Of a stretch of DNA of 64,000 nt, positions 27,194 to 36,265 are shown one piece after another (positions within the stretch are counted from its first letter, which is position 1; every line of letters begins with the position of its first letter). The notes under the pieces are model-generated. The model worked only from the letters and a program-made list of their open reading frames with translations, was not told the DNA's origin and ran no database searches. The translations under genes were made by a program, and so were the position numbers. The stretch comes from an uncultured Bacteroidales bacterium (GTDB taxonomy: Bacteria; Bacteroidota; Bacteroidia; Bacteroidales; UBA932), in assembly GCA_944326335.1 (NCBI GenBank), contig CALVDM010000010.1, forward strand, positions 1 to 64,000. Reading direction: 5' to 3'.

Positions 27194-28312
27194 TTGAGAA
27201 TAGCGATACTGTCCTGCTTCTACCCGTACAGAGGTGGAATATCCCAGTTCAATGCATGTCTGTTCGAGGAACTGGGGAAGACGAATGTCGTGAAGGCATT
27301 CAACTTCAGCAGGCAGTATCCCGGTTTCCTGTTCCCGGGCAGGACACAGTACGTCACGGAGGACGACGAGGCTGCAAAGATAGAAAGCACGAGAATCCTT
27401 GACTGCGCCAACCCTTTCACTTACCGCAAGACCCTGCAGGCGATAAGGGAATGGCAGCCGGACCTTCTGATTGTCAGATACTGGATGTCGTGGTTCGCAC
27501 CGTCATTGGGATATGTCACAAGAGGCATGAAGGGCCGTTGCAAGGTCATATCCATCCTCGATAACGTGGTCCCGCATGAGCCGAGGTTCTTCGACGTCCC
27601 TTTCACGAAATATTTCCTGAAGGGAAGCGACGGATGTGTCACGCTTTGCGAAGCTGTCGCGGAAGACCTCAGGAAACTGCGTCCCGACATCAGGTACAGG
27701 GTGCTGCCGCATCCGCTTTACTCTCATTTCGGAGTGAAAAAGGAGCGGGAGGAGGCAGAAGACAGGCTCGGACTCGAGCATGGGAAGAGGAATATACTTT
27801 TCTTCGGGCTCATAAGGGCGTACAAGGGTCTCGACATCCTGCTCGAAGCGTTCGCCGGACTCGGGGATGAATACAGGCTGATAATAGCCGGTGAGCCATA
27901 CGAGCCGTTCGATACCTACGATGCCTTGATTTCGAAGGCCGGGAAAGAGAGGGTGCATACCTACCTTCACTACATAAAGGATTCCGAGGTCGCCGACTAC
28001 TTCTCTGCCGCGGATGTGGCTGTGCTGCCTTACAGGAGCGCGACCCAGAGCGGCATCAGTTCAGTGTCATACCACTTCGAGGTGCCGATGATAGTCACCG
28101 ATACAGGAGGACTCAAGGAAACCATCGGGGACAGGATGACCGGTCTGGTGGCCGAGGAGATTTCCCCTGAAGCCGTACGGAAGGAGATAGAAAGATACTT
28201 TTCCGACCCCCTGATAAGGGAAAAATGCATAGACAACATACGTAAAGTAAAAAAGGAACTCTCGTGGGAGACATTCTGCTCCGGACTGACAGAGTTCTGC
28301 AATACATTATAG
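27194..28312 (+). CDS. GT4-like glycosyltransferase
   Basis: This 372-residue protein starts with TTG directly adjacent to the preceding TAA; no ATG gives the opening strand RIAILSCFYPYRGGISQFN. The GT-B fold is visible as an N-terminal domain with that glycine-rich loop. The C-terminal domain has FFGLIRAYKGLDILLEAF, ADVAVLPYRSATQSGISSVS and VTDTGGLKETIGDRMTGLV, the nucleotide-sugar site of GT4 enzymes. It transfers a sugar from an activated donor, probably for a cell-envelope glycan. No other glycan-assembly gene is close, so the acceptor is unknown. The strict coupling to the Skp-like gene is notable. Confidence 0.85.
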   Translation: MRIAILSCFYPYRGGISQFNACLFEELGKTNVVKAFNFSRQYPGFLFPGRTQYVTEDDEAAKIESTRILDCANPFTYRKTLQAIREWQPDLLIVRYWMSWFAPSLGYVTRGMKGRCKVISILDNVVPHEPRFFDVPFTKYFLKGSDGCVTLCEAVAEDLRKLRPDIRYRVLPHPLYSHFGVKKEREEAEDRLGLEHGKRNILFFGLIRAYKGLDILLEAFAGLGDEYRLIIAGEPYEPFDTYDALISKAGKERVHTYLHYIKDSEVADYFSAADVAVLPYRSATQSGISSVSYHFEVPMIVTDTGGLKETIGDRMTGLVAEEISPEAVRKEIERYFSDPLIREKCIDNIRKVKKELSWETFCSGLTEFCNTL

Positions 28313-28317
28313 AACCG

Positions 28318-29988
28318 ATGAGACATCTGTCATATATTCCGATACTGCTCATCCTCCTGACATCACCGTCAGCCATGATGACTGCCCAGGATTACACTCC
28401 TGTTCCGGTTACCATATCGAAAGAGAAGGTGAAAGTGGACGGGAAAGTCTACTATTCGCACATCGTGCTCGAAAGGCAGACGCTGTATTCGATATGCAAG
28501 GCATACAATGTCACAATCGACCAGATTTACGAGGCCAATCCAGCCGTAAAGGCTGAAGGGCTGAAGAAAAACGCCATAATCCTGATTCCTGCTGCAGACA
28601 GGAAGCTGCCCAGGGAGACCGTAAAGGAAACCGTGGAGAAGTCCGTGGAGAAGCCGGCCTCTGAAAAAAGAGAATGGAAGGAAGGCGTCGACTATGTCGT
28701 GCACACTGTAAAGTGGTACGAGGACCTCGACGTGATTGCTGACAGATACAATGTCACCGTCGATGCCATCATGCAGGCGAACGGCCTTACGGGACGCAAG
28801 CTGACAAGAAGACAGAAGCTGAAGATACCTCTGAACCCGGAAATGACACAGTCTGAAGCAGTTGTCACTGATACCGTCGCCACGGCAGGTACACCGGAGA
28901 CAGATGCCGCCTCGTTGCAGCCGGTTGCCGTCAAGGGCCGTGACAGGATAAATGCAGTGCTGATGCTTCCGTTCAACGCCTCCGGCGAGAGGCCGAGAAG
29001 CGGAAGCGTCGATTTTTATTGCGGTGTGCTGATGGCCGCCAGGCAGGCCGGGGAAAACGGCGTGAATATAGACCTGAGCGTATATGATGTAGAAGACGGG
29101 CTGCTTCCCGTATCGAAGGAACAGCTCTCAAAGAGCGATGTCGTGATAGGGCCAATCTCCGCAACCGCGATTGCAAGGCTTCTTGCCGAGTGCCCGGCGT
29201 CCACGAATGTGGTCTCGCCGCTTGACCACAAGGCTGAATACCTTGCCGCCAGCCACAGCAATTTCATCCAGGCTCCATCCTCGTCACTCGTCCTGTACGA
29301 GGATCTTGCCAGATGGATTAAGGAAGAAAGAAGCGGAAGCAGCGAAAAGGTCATAGTCATATACGAGAAAGGCTCGAGGGACATAGATGGACTCGGCACC
29401 ATGAACAGCATTCTTGAGAAGGACGGCATAGCCTTCAGCACGTTTTCATACAGCATACTCGAAGGCAGGGATGTGCAGAGTCCGCTCATGGCAATGATGA
29501 CCAGGGAAGCCGCGAACAGGGTGCTCGTGATGTCAGAGAGCGAGGCGTTCGTGAACGATGTGGTCAGGAACCTGAACCTTCTGATACACGAAGACTATGA
29601 AATAGTGCTGTACGCCCCTTCGAAAATCAGGAGTTTCGAGACCATAGAGGTCAACAATCTCCATAACACAAGGCTGCACACTTCCCTTTCCTACTATGTG
29701 GACTATGAGGAAGATGATGTAAAGGACTTTGTCAGGAAATACAGGGCACTGTACAGCGCGGAACCTACCCCATACGCATTCCAGGGCTACGATGTGGCCA
29801 CTTATTTCTTCAGGATGTACTCGGAACACGGGAAAGGATGGGCTGAAGCCCTCGGGGCGGACAGCGCGTCAATGCTGCAGACAGAGTTCAAATTCAGGAA
29901 AGAGTCGCCTGAAGGAGGCTATGTAAACACCGGAGTCAGACGCATCATCTACGGGCCGGACTACTCTGTCGAGATTGTAGGGGACTGA
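28318..29988 (+). CDS. LysM-repeat protein with periplasmic-binding-like domain
   Basis: This 556-residue protein starts at the ATG at 28318, which gives a clean signal peptide (cut near TAQ-D). An earlier in-frame start at 28264 would overlap the glycosyltransferase gene and spoil the signal. Two LysM domains follow (about residues 45-95, with QTLYSICKAYNVTIDQIYEANP, and 140-180), which bind peptidoglycan. From about residue 225 to the end there is a type 1 periplasmic-binding fold (VLMLPFNASG, VIGPISATAIARLLAE, VVSPLDH and PYAFQGYDVATYFFRMY). Proteins of this plan are common in Bacteroidetes and resemble LppC/LpoA in outline. The role is not established. Confidence 0.85.
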   Translation: MRHLSYIPILLILLTSPSAMMTAQDYTPVPVTISKEKVKVDGKVYYSHIVLERQTLYSICKAYNVTIDQIYEANPAVKAEGLKKNAIILIPAADRKLPRETVKETVEKSVEKPASEKREWKEGVDYVVHTVKWYEDLDVIADRYNVTVDAIMQANGLTGRKLTRRQKLKIPLNPEMTQSEAVVTDTVATAGTPETDAASLQPVAVKGRDRINAVLMLPFNASGERPRSGSVDFYCGVLMAARQAGENGVNIDLSVYDVEDGLLPVSKEQLSKSDVVIGPISATAIARLLAECPASTNVVSPLDHKAEYLAASHSNFIQAPSSSLVLYEDLARWIKEERSGSSEKVIVIYEKGSRDIDGLGTMNSILEKDGIAFSTFSYSILEGRDVQSPLMAMMTREAANRVLVMSESEAFVNDVVRNLNLLIHEDYEIVLYAPSKIRSFETIEVNNLHNTRLHTSLSYYVDYEEDDVKDFVRKYRALYSAEPTPYAFQGYDVATYFFRMYSEHGKGWAEALGADSASMLQTEFKFRKESPEGGYVNTGVRRIIYGPDYSVEIVGD

Positions 29989-29992
29989 GATT

Positions 29993-31666
29993 TCACTCCC
30001 CGAGCAACGACTTCGCGTTTGCGACAGCGGCTTCAGTGAGCACGGAGCCGCTCAGCATCCTGGCGATTTCCATGACCCTCTCCTCCCCTGTCAGACGCTT
30101 CATCTCGGAAACGGCACGCTCCCCTGAAGTTGTTTTCCTCACGACATAATGTGCAGAACCTTTGGCGGCTACCTGCGGAAGATGGGTTATGGCGAACACC
30201 TGCATGTGCCGTCCCATGTCGCAAATGACAGAACCCATCTTGTCAGCCACGCTGCCGGACACGCCCGTGTCTATCTCATCGAAAATCATTGCAGGCATAT
30301 TGGCATATTCTGCCATGATGGCTTTCAGGGCGAGCATTATCCTGGACATCTCACCTCCTGAAGCACATTTCGCTATGTCTATCGGAGCCTTTCCCGTAGA
30401 TGAAAATTCATAGGTTACCGCATCCTCGCCTTCCGGTGTCTTTGCAGACTTCTCAAGGCTTATCCTGAAATCCGCATCCGGGAGCTCCATGGAATGCAGA
30501 AGCCCCTTTATGGCGTCAGCAAGACGTGAGGCTGCCGGTCTCCTTGATTCAGAGAGAGCGGAAGCAGCCTTGTCGAGTGCAGAGGATTCCGCCTCGAGCA
30601 TCCCTGCGAGCTCCGCCCTTTTCTCGTCGGAAAGTCCGACTCCGGACACAGTCTCCGCAAGCGAATCACGCACTCCGATGAGTTCCCCAACAGTCCTGCA
30701 TGAATATGCCCTCAGGAGGGAATAAAGCATCGACAGACGTTCCTCGACCTCCGGGAGACGGTCTCCCGACACCTCCGTGGACGCGTTCACATCTGCAAGT
30801 TCGGAAATTATGTCGTCCAGTTCAAGCCTGCAGCTCTCCAGCCTTTCCGCAATGGAGGACACCTCCGGCATGTATGAGGATATCTTCTCGAGATGTCTGG
30901 ACGCGTCCCGTATCAGCCCGGTGACAGACACCTCCTCCCCGCCTGCAGGCACTGCCTCGAGAAGGTTTTCAGCCGCGCACAGGGATTCCTTTATCTCCTC
31001 GGCGTTCGCGAGCTGCTTCTGCTCCTGCTCCAGCTCCTCGAGCTCGTTCTCCCTGAGGTTCGCAGCCACGAGCTTTTCAAGACGGGAAGTATTGTAGTCG
31101 AGTTCCGCACGCGATGCGGCAAGAGTCTTCTCTAGCTGCTCGAGTTCTCTTCTGATATCATTGAAACGGCGGAAATGTTCCCTGTACGAGTCCAGAAGGA
31201 GTCCGTTCCCGGCGAACCTGTCAAGCAGGGAAAGCTGGAAATGCTTGTCGGACAGAAGCATGGTCTGATGCTGCGAATGTATGTCTATAAGCCTTCCAGA
31301 CATGGACGACAGCAGCTGCTGGGTGACAGGGAAATCATTCACGAACGCCCTCGAGCGGCCCGTAGGATTCACCACCCTGCGTATCACAATGTGTCCGCCG
31401 TCCCAGTCGAGGTCGTTGTCCCGGAATATCCGGACGAGCTGTGCATCGTCACTGCCTGCCTCGAACTCGCCCTCAACCACGCAGTTTTCCGAAGACTCTC
31501 CTATCATGGAACTGTCGGCCTTTGCTCCGAGCAGCAGGGACAGGGCCCCGAGCAGAATTGACTTTCCGGCTCCGGTCTGACCCGTGATAATGACAAGACC
31601 CTCCGGAAATTCGGTCTCCAGAGAGTCTATAAGCACATAATTCCTGATGGAAAGCCGTCTCAGCAT
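29993..31666 (-). CDS. recN: DNA repair protein RecN
   Basis: This 557-residue SMC-like ATPase has Walker A GQTGAGKS near residue 29 (usual form GETGAGKS). A central coiled coil spans about 155-365, with a conserved DIHSQHQTMLL block before it. The C-terminal half of the ATPase has the signature CASGGEMSRIMLALK, Walker B MIFDEIDTGVSG and the H-loop AITHLPQVA. RecN acts early in double-strand-break repair. It is the last gene of the trxB-bamD-rpoZ-recN run and ends 4 bp from the convergent LysM gene, with no separate terminator visible. Confidence 0.95.
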   Translation of the reverse strand: MLRRLSIRNYVLIDSLETEFPEGLVIITGQTGAGKSILLGALSLLLGAKADSSMIGESSENCVVEGEFEAGSDDAQLVRIFRDNDLDWDGGHIVIRRVVNPTGRSRAFVNDFPVTQQLLSSMSGRLIDIHSQHQTMLLSDKHFQLSLLDRFAGNGLLLDSYREHFRRFNDIRRELEQLEKTLAASRAELDYNTSRLEKLVAANLRENELEELEQEQKQLANAEEIKESLCAAENLLEAVPAGGEEVSVTGLIRDASRHLEKISSYMPEVSSIAERLESCRLELDDIISELADVNASTEVSGDRLPEVEERLSMLYSLLRAYSCRTVGELIGVRDSLAETVSGVGLSDEKRAELAGMLEAESSALDKAASALSESRRPAASRLADAIKGLLHSMELPDADFRISLEKSAKTPEGEDAVTYEFSSTGKAPIDIAKCASGGEMSRIMLALKAIMAEYANMPAMIFDEIDTGVSGSVADKMGSVICDMGRHMQVFAITHLPQVAAKGSAHYVVRKTTSGERAVSEMKRLTGEERVMEIARMLSGSVLTEAAVANAKSLLGE

Positions 31667-31672
31667 AGAAAA

Positions 31673-31993
31673 CTATTCTTCGTCTTCCTTCTTGGCCATC
31701 CTGTAGAAAATCTCATTATTCTCGAACTCGGCAATGGCTACAAGGGCCGGCTTAGGCTGTTTTTCGTAATATTTCGAAATCTCTATCTGCTCCCTGTTCT
31801 CGAAAACTTCCTCCATGGTGTCCCTGTCGTTCTTGAAGTCCTCAAGCTTTCTCGTGAGTTCCTTCTTCTCGGCAAGGGCTATCTGGTTGGCCCTTTTTGA
31901 AAGGATGACAACGGATTCGTAGATGTTTCCGGTCGGGGCTGCGATATCGCAGAGATTCCTTGTAATCGTGTTTGTAGGTACTTTCTTATTCAT
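31673..31993 (-). CDS. rpoZ: RNA polymerase omega subunit, Bacteroidetes type
   Basis: This 106-residue protein has the Rpb6/omega core pattern TGNIYESVVILSKRANQIA. A charged helix follows, then PALVAIAEFENNEIFYR. Bacteroidetes omega is longer than the E. coli form and diverges after the core, as here. It helps assemble RNA polymerase. The gene lies 6 bp upstream of recN and 49 bp downstream of bamD. Confidence 0.85.
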   Translation of the reverse strand: MNKKVPTNTITRNLCDIAAPTGNIYESVVILSKRANQIALAEKKELTRKLEDFKNDRDTMEEVFENREQIEISKYYEKQPKPALVAIAEFENNEIFYRMAKKEDEE

Positions 31994-32042
31994 GATAAAA
32001 TTATTTCTCCATTTAATTATACATGCAGAAACAATACGGGTT

Positions 32043-32918
32043 TCAATTTTTTCTCTTTTTAGAGATTTTTTCCGTTTTTTCGAGTTCTTTCTTCAAATCC
32101 CTGGAGACTTCCCTGCTCTCCTCCCCGACATAGCGCCCGAGCTCCCTCTGGGCTCTCCTGTAAAGGATGTCGAGCTCCCTGGAATATTCCGAGTCGGGAT
32201 ACTCGCCCTTGAAATTGAGATAGTCGTCCACAAAAGTCATGTAACGCTCCTTCTGTTTCTGATGCACGCTCAACTGGGCGTACTTGTAGGATGACATGGC
32301 GATGTAATACAGGATGTCCTCCCTGTACATGTTCTCTGAATCGTCCTTCAGGACATTGCGGAAAGCCACCCTCGAGGCTATGTAGTCCTCCATCTTGTAA
32401 TATAGCCTCGCCGCCTCGTAAGCCTTTGTATCCAGCCTTTCCTCCAGGTCCTCCATCATCTGCCGGCAGGCATCCATGTGGACCGAATTAGGATATTCCT
32501 GCATGTATTCGGATATCGCATTCATGGCCTTGTATGTAGGGTTCTGGTCCAGTTCATACCTGAGAGTGGAACGGTACAGACAATCCAGGCGGAGGAATCT
32601 CGCCTCCGGTGAGAACGGGCTGCGCGGGAAATATTCGAGGAAGTGGTCGAAATTTGTCTCTGCAGTATAGTAGTCACGGAACCTGTAATTGCTCAACCCC
32701 CAGTAATACTGGACAGTGTCGTCCTTCTCGGTTCCTGTCGTGAGTACGGAAAGCGACTCGAACAAGGCTGCCGCCTTGGAGAACTTCCGGTCGTTGTAAT
32801 AAGCGAAGGCAGCCTCGTACTTCTCGTCCACGTCGTTGCTGTTCAGAAGCATCTCGTACTGCGACTTGCACGAGAACAGGAGGCAAAGCCCCGAAAACAA
32901 TATCAATATTCGTCTCAT
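32043..32918 (-). CDS. bamD: Outer-membrane protein assembly factor BamD
   Basis: This 291-residue lipoprotein starts at 32918 (MRRILILFSG), with lipid Cys17 in CLLFSC. A longer start at 32960 would overlap trxB and bury the signal. Five TPR-like repeats are visible (EAAFAYYNDRKFSKAAALFESL, FRDYYTAETNFDHFLEYFPRSPFSPEA, MEDYIASRVAFRNVLKD and others), as in BamD/YfiO. It docks on BamA and recognises barrel substrates. It follows trxB by 10 bp. The basic, helical C-terminus (about 270-291) is longer than in E. coli. Confidence 0.9.
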   Translation of the reverse strand: MRRILILFSGLCLLFSCKSQYEMLLNSNDVDEKYEAAFAYYNDRKFSKAAALFESLSVLTTGTEKDDTVQYYWGLSNYRFRDYYTAETNFDHFLEYFPRSPFSPEARFLRLDCLYRSTLRYELDQNPTYKAMNAISEYMQEYPNSVHMDACRQMMEDLEERLDTKAYEAARLYYKMEDYIASRVAFRNVLKDDSENMYREDILYYIAMSSYKYAQLSVHQKQKERYMTFVDDYLNFKGEYPDSEYSRELDILYRRAQRELGRYVGEESREVSRDLKKELEKTEKISKKRKN

Positions 32919-32928
32919 CGGCGTATAG

Positions 32929-33852
32929 TTATCTGGAATTAAGGAATTTCTCCGCATCAAGGGCCGCCATGCACCCCGAAGCAGCGGCAGTCACCGCCTG
33001 TCTGTATGAAGGGTCCTGCACATCACCGGCAGCAAAGACGCCCTCGACATTGGTCCTCGAAGATTTCCCTTCAGTGATTATGTAGCCGTTGGCATCTGTC
33101 CTGACCCAGCGCGAGAAGAGTTCGGAATTGGGATGATGCCCTATCGCAAGGAAGAAACCGTCGACCGCTATGTCGAATGTCTCCCCGTCCTTCCGCTCGA
33201 TGCGCACCCCTGTGACTCCGGAAAGGTCGCCGAGGACCTCCTTCGTGTTGCAGTTCCACAATATCTCGATGTTCGGTGTATCCATCACCTTCTCCTGCAT
33301 GGCCACTGAAGCCCTGAGGACATCCCTGCGGACAATCATGTAGACCTTCTCGCATATTTTCGAAAGATAGGACGCTTCCTCGCAGGCCGTGTCCCCGCCG
33401 CCTACAACTGCCACCTTCCTGTTCCTGTAGAAGAAACCGTCGCATGTGGCGCAGGCCGAAACACCCATGCCCTTGAACTTCTCCTCCGACTCGAGCCCGA
33501 GATATCTGGCATTCGCGCCCGTCGCTATTATCAGGCTCTCCGCAAGGATTTCGGTATCCCCGTCAATGACTATCCTGAACGGGCGTGAGGACAGGTCGGC
33601 AGAGGTAACGGAGCCGCGGCGAAGTTCCGCACCGAGCCTCTCTGCCTGCTGCCGCATCGCATCCATCAGGGACTGTCCGGCAATGCCGTTCCCGAATCCG
33701 GGAAAATTCTCGATATCAGTGGTCGTGGTGAGCTGGCCTCCCGGCTGCATCCCCTCGTAAAGTACGGGTGAAAGATTTGCCCTTGAAGCATATATGGCTG
33801 CCGTATATCCCGCCGGGCCACCCCCGATTATCAGGCATTCTATCTTTTCCAT
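32929..33852 (-). CDS. trxB: Thioredoxin reductase
   Basis: This 307-residue flavoprotein starts at 33852, the first Met after the promoter. FAD binding is shown by IIGGGPAGYTAAIYASRA at the N-terminus. The redox pair is Cys134 and Cys137 (CATCDG). The NADPH domain has VAVVGGGDTACEEA, and the C-terminus GVFAAGDVQDPSYRQAVTAAASGC closes the FAD site. It reduces thioredoxin with NADPH. It heads the run trxB-bamD-rpoZ-recN. Confidence 0.95.
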   Translation of the reverse strand: MEKIECLIIGGGPAGYTAAIYASRANLSPVLYEGMQPGGQLTTTTDIENFPGFGNGIAGQSLMDAMRQQAERLGAELRRGSVTSADLSSRPFRIVIDGDTEILAESLIIATGANARYLGLESEEKFKGMGVSACATCDGFFYRNRKVAVVGGGDTACEEASYLSKICEKVYMIVRRDVLRASVAMQEKVMDTPNIEILWNCNTKEVLGDLSGVTGVRIERKDGETFDIAVDGFFLAIGHHPNSELFSRWVRTDANGYIITEGKSSRTNVEGVFAAGDVQDPSYRQAVTAAASGCMAALDAEKFLNSR

Positions 33853-33870
33853 GTCGTGAAATATAGATTG

Positions 33871-33878
33871 CAAATATA
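33871..33878 (-). promoter_or_regulatory. -7 element for trxB-bamD-rpoZ-recN
   Basis: On the minus strand this reads TATATTTG, a good TAnnTTTG match, 19 bp before the trxB ATG. It rules out the longer trxB start at 33873. Confidence 0.6.
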
Positions 33879-33891
33879 TTCATTTTATCTT

Positions 33892-34773
33892 TTACTTCGC
33901 AGCTGCACAGGATTTTTCTGACGGCTCGGCGATTGAGGGAACACGCCTGCGTATAATCCTGTAGACCGGCGCTATCAGGAAGTCCGGCAATGTGGCCACC
34001 AGCGGAAGGAAGATATGGTTCACGAGCCCGGGCATGAGGCTTTTCCTGCCTTTGAACATGGCCCTCAATGCCTTTCCTGCGGCTTTCTGCGGAGGAATCA
34101 TCACCGCTATCCTTACGGCGAGCCGCCTGAGGGAGGGTTTCAGAGGATAAAGCGGGGTGTCTACAGCCCCGAAGAACGCCGTCGTAACACTCACACCGCT
34201 GCCTTTGCACTCGATTCTCAGGGAACGGGAGAAAGCCTTGATGAAGCGTTTCGTATTGGCATACATGCCGATGGCCGGCCACGGCATCCACGCCGCAAGG
34301 GACGATATGTTCAGCACGTAGCCTCTGCCACGTTCCTTCATGCCTGGGACAAATTCCCTGCACAGCATCAGCGGTGTGTAATTGTGTACCATCATTATCG
34401 CCGAGAGTTTCTTCCTCTCCGCCGCCGCTATCTCCCTTACGAATAAAAGGCCGGCATTGTTTATGAGGATATCGACGGCCATGCCTGCCTCATGCACCCT
34501 TGCCGCTATCTTTTCTGCGGCATCCATCTCCGACAGGTCCTGGCTCAGGGGCATCACTGTGAAAGCATCGGGGACAGTCCCGCACTGCTGAGCAACCTTT
34601 CCGCGCACATCCCTGACAGTATCCTCGAGCCTGTCTGCCGAAAGGTCCACGAGCACGAGATTGTAACCGTTGCATGCAAGCATCTCCGCATATATCTTTC
34701 CCATGCCACCGGCAGCCCCCGTCACAAGAGCCGTGGAGTTATAGCCTCCATACGGGATATCTTTATTTCTCAT
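33892..34773 (-). CDS. Short-chain dehydrogenase/reductase
   Basis: This 293-residue SDR has the cofactor motif TGAAGGMGKIYA near residue 18, DILINNAG, a Ser in NISSLA, and the catalytic pair YANTK near residue 170. The C-terminal 60 residues are hydrophobic and basic (IAVMIPPQKAAG and FLPLVATLPDFLIAPVYRIIRR), suggesting membrane association. That matches the classical SDRs acting on lipids or steroids. The substrate is unknown. It is divergent from the Fur-family gene. No -7 match was found upstream. Confidence 0.85.
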   Translation of the reverse strand: MRNKDIPYGGYNSTALVTGAAGGMGKIYAEMLACNGYNLVLVDLSADRLEDTVRDVRGKVAQQCGTVPDAFTVMPLSQDLSEMDAAEKIAARVHEAGMAVDILINNAGLLFVREIAAAERKKLSAIMMVHNYTPLMLCREFVPGMKERGRGYVLNISSLAAWMPWPAIGMYANTKRFIKAFSRSLRIECKGSGVSVTTAFFGAVDTPLYPLKPSLRRLAVRIAVMIPPQKAAGKALRAMFKGRKSLMPGLVNHIFLPLVATLPDFLIAPVYRIIRRRVPSIAEPSEKSCAAAK

Positions 34774-34837
34774 TGCGTCTCAGAAAATTACAATTTTGAA
34801 TATTTCAATTTTATTTTGTACAACGGGCTTTTTTTCT

Positions 34838-34845
34838 TATTTTTG
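34838..34845 (+). promoter_or_regulatory. -7 element for the Fur-family gene
   Basis: TATTTTTG lies 18 bp before the ATG at 34864. A TTTTG about 19 bp upstream could serve as the -33 element. Confidence 0.6.
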
Positions 34846-34863
34846 CCCGGTCAATTCACAATT

Positions 34864-35334
34864 ATGAACGCCCAGTCACAGAAACCTGATATAGAACAGT
34901 TCAAGAATGTCCTTAAGATGCATTCGCTGAAAGCTACGCCCCAGAGGCTTGCGGTACACGAAGCGATGCTGAAACTCGGACATGCATCGGCGGACATGGT
35001 GACAGAGGAAATCCGCAGCAGCGGCAATGTCAAGGTCACCGTGGCTTCCGTGTACAACATACTCACGAACATGGCCATGCTCGGCATATACCATCACAGG
35101 CTGAGCGCCAACAACAAGATGTACTTCGACGTCAACACTTTCAAGCACCTGCACATCTACGACTGCGAGAACCACAGGTTCAAGGATGTCGTCGACAACG
35201 AGTTCGTGGAGATGGTCGAGAAATATTTCAACAAGCGCAGATTCCGCGGCTACAGCATCGAGCACATCGACATACAGCTTGTAGGCCGGCCGACAAGGCG
35301 CAATGCTAAAACTTCTTCAGGAAACATTCTATAG
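34864..35334 (+). CDS. Fur-family transcriptional regulator lacking structural zinc cysteines
   Basis: This 156-residue protein starts at 34864, just after its promoter. The winged-helix part matches Fur (KATPQRLAVHEAML, then HASADMVTEEIRSSG and TVASVYNILTNMAMLGI). The dimerisation part has HLHIYDCENHRFKDV where Fur proteins have the H-F-H-L-I-C-x-x-C-G pattern. Only one Cys (Cys101) is present in the whole protein, so the usual two CxxC zinc sites are absent. It may still sense iron or peroxide through His/Asp sites, or another signal. Its 3' end overlaps the convergent folD gene by 29 bp. Confidence 0.85.
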   Translation: MNAQSQKPDIEQFKNVLKMHSLKATPQRLAVHEAMLKLGHASADMVTEEIRSSGNVKVTVASVYNILTNMAMLGIYHHRLSANNKMYFDVNTFKHLHIYDCENHRFKDVVDNEFVEMVEKYFNKRRFRGYSIEHIDIQLVGRPTRRNAKTSSGNIL

Positions 35335-36151
35335 TGTTTTCCATAAGGCAGCAGATGGTCATCGGACCGACACCGCCCGGCACAGGAGTGATTACGGACG
35401 CCTTCGGTTCGACGGCTGCATAGTCCACGTCCCCGCAGAGTTTCCCTGTCTCCGGGTCCCTGTTCACACCCACATCTATCACCACTGCGCCGTCAGACAC
35501 CATGTCGGCAGTCACGAAACGCGGCCGGCCTATCGCGACCACAAGTATGTCGGCCTCCCTCGTCACTGACGGAAGGTCGGCTGTCCGGCTGTGGGCAATG
35601 GTGACCGTCGCGTTCTCATCAAGCAGCAGCTTGGCCACCGGAAGGCCCACGATATTGCTCCGGCCTATGACAACGGCCCTCCTGCCCTTGATTTCCACCC
35701 CTGCGAACTTGAGCATCTTTATGATTCCCTTCGGAGTGCATGGAAGGATGCACGGCTGTTTCTGCCACAGGGCGGCGACATTCAGAGGATGGAATCCGTC
35801 CACGTCCTTATCCTTCGATATCGTCTCTATAACCTTCGCTTCCGAAATATGCGGCGGAAGAGGGAGCTGGACCAGTATGCCGTCCACGCTGTCGTCTTCG
35901 TTGAGCCTGCGAATCAGTCCGAGGAGTTCCTCCTCCGTAATTGTGTCCGGCTTCAATATGGTGGTGTTCCTTATGCCGACGAATTCGGAAGCCTTCGCCT
36001 TTCCTTTCACGTAAGACGCGCTCGCAGGGTCGTCTCCGACAAGGATGACCACCAGATGGGGCACCCGTCCGTATTTTTCCGGGAATGTGGCCACTTCAGC
36101 CCTCATATCCTCCTTCAGCCTCGCTGAAAGTTCCTTACCGCTTATAATCAT
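35306..36151 (-). CDS. folD: Bifunctional methylene-THF dehydrogenase/cyclohydrolase
   Basis: This 281-residue enzyme interconverts methylene-, methenyl- and 10-formyl-tetrahydrofolate; the last is the formyl donor for PurH. Family blocks are VGDDPASASYVKGKAKA (with the catalytic Lys region), DGILVQLPLPPH, DVDGFHPLN, PCTPKGI, AVVIGRSNIVGLPVAKLL, ATVTIAHSRT and TPVPGGVGPMTICCLMENT. Its end overlaps the Fur-family gene by 29 bp. It is one of several one-carbon and purine genes in this part of the window. Confidence 0.96.
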   Translation of the reverse strand: MIISGKELSARLKEDMRAEVATFPEKYGRVPHLVVILVGDDPASASYVKGKAKASEFVGIRNTTILKPDTITEEELLGLIRRLNEDDSVDGILVQLPLPPHISEAKVIETISKDKDVDGFHPLNVAALWQKQPCILPCTPKGIIKMLKFAGVEIKGRRAVVIGRSNIVGLPVAKLLLDENATVTIAHSRTADLPSVTREADILVVAIGRPRFVTADMVSDGAVVIDVGVNRDPETGKLCGDVDYAAVEPKASVITPVPGGVGPMTICCLMENTIECFLKKF

Positions 36152-36222
36152 GACATATCAGATATTACATCCGGCCAACCGCGTGACCGGCTCACGAAGT
36201 TATGAAAATTTCTGACAAGTTA

Positions 36223-36248
36223 TATCTTTGCAACATTTTATAACTTTG
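36223..36248 (+). promoter_or_regulatory. Two tandem -7-like elements for the HAD gene
   Basis: TATCTTTG (36223-36230) and TAACTTTG (36241-36248) both fit TAnnTTTG and lie before the ATG at 36266. The second leaves a leader of only about 10 bases. Confidence 0.45.
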
Positions 36249-36265
36249 CGGCAGCAAACAGGAAG

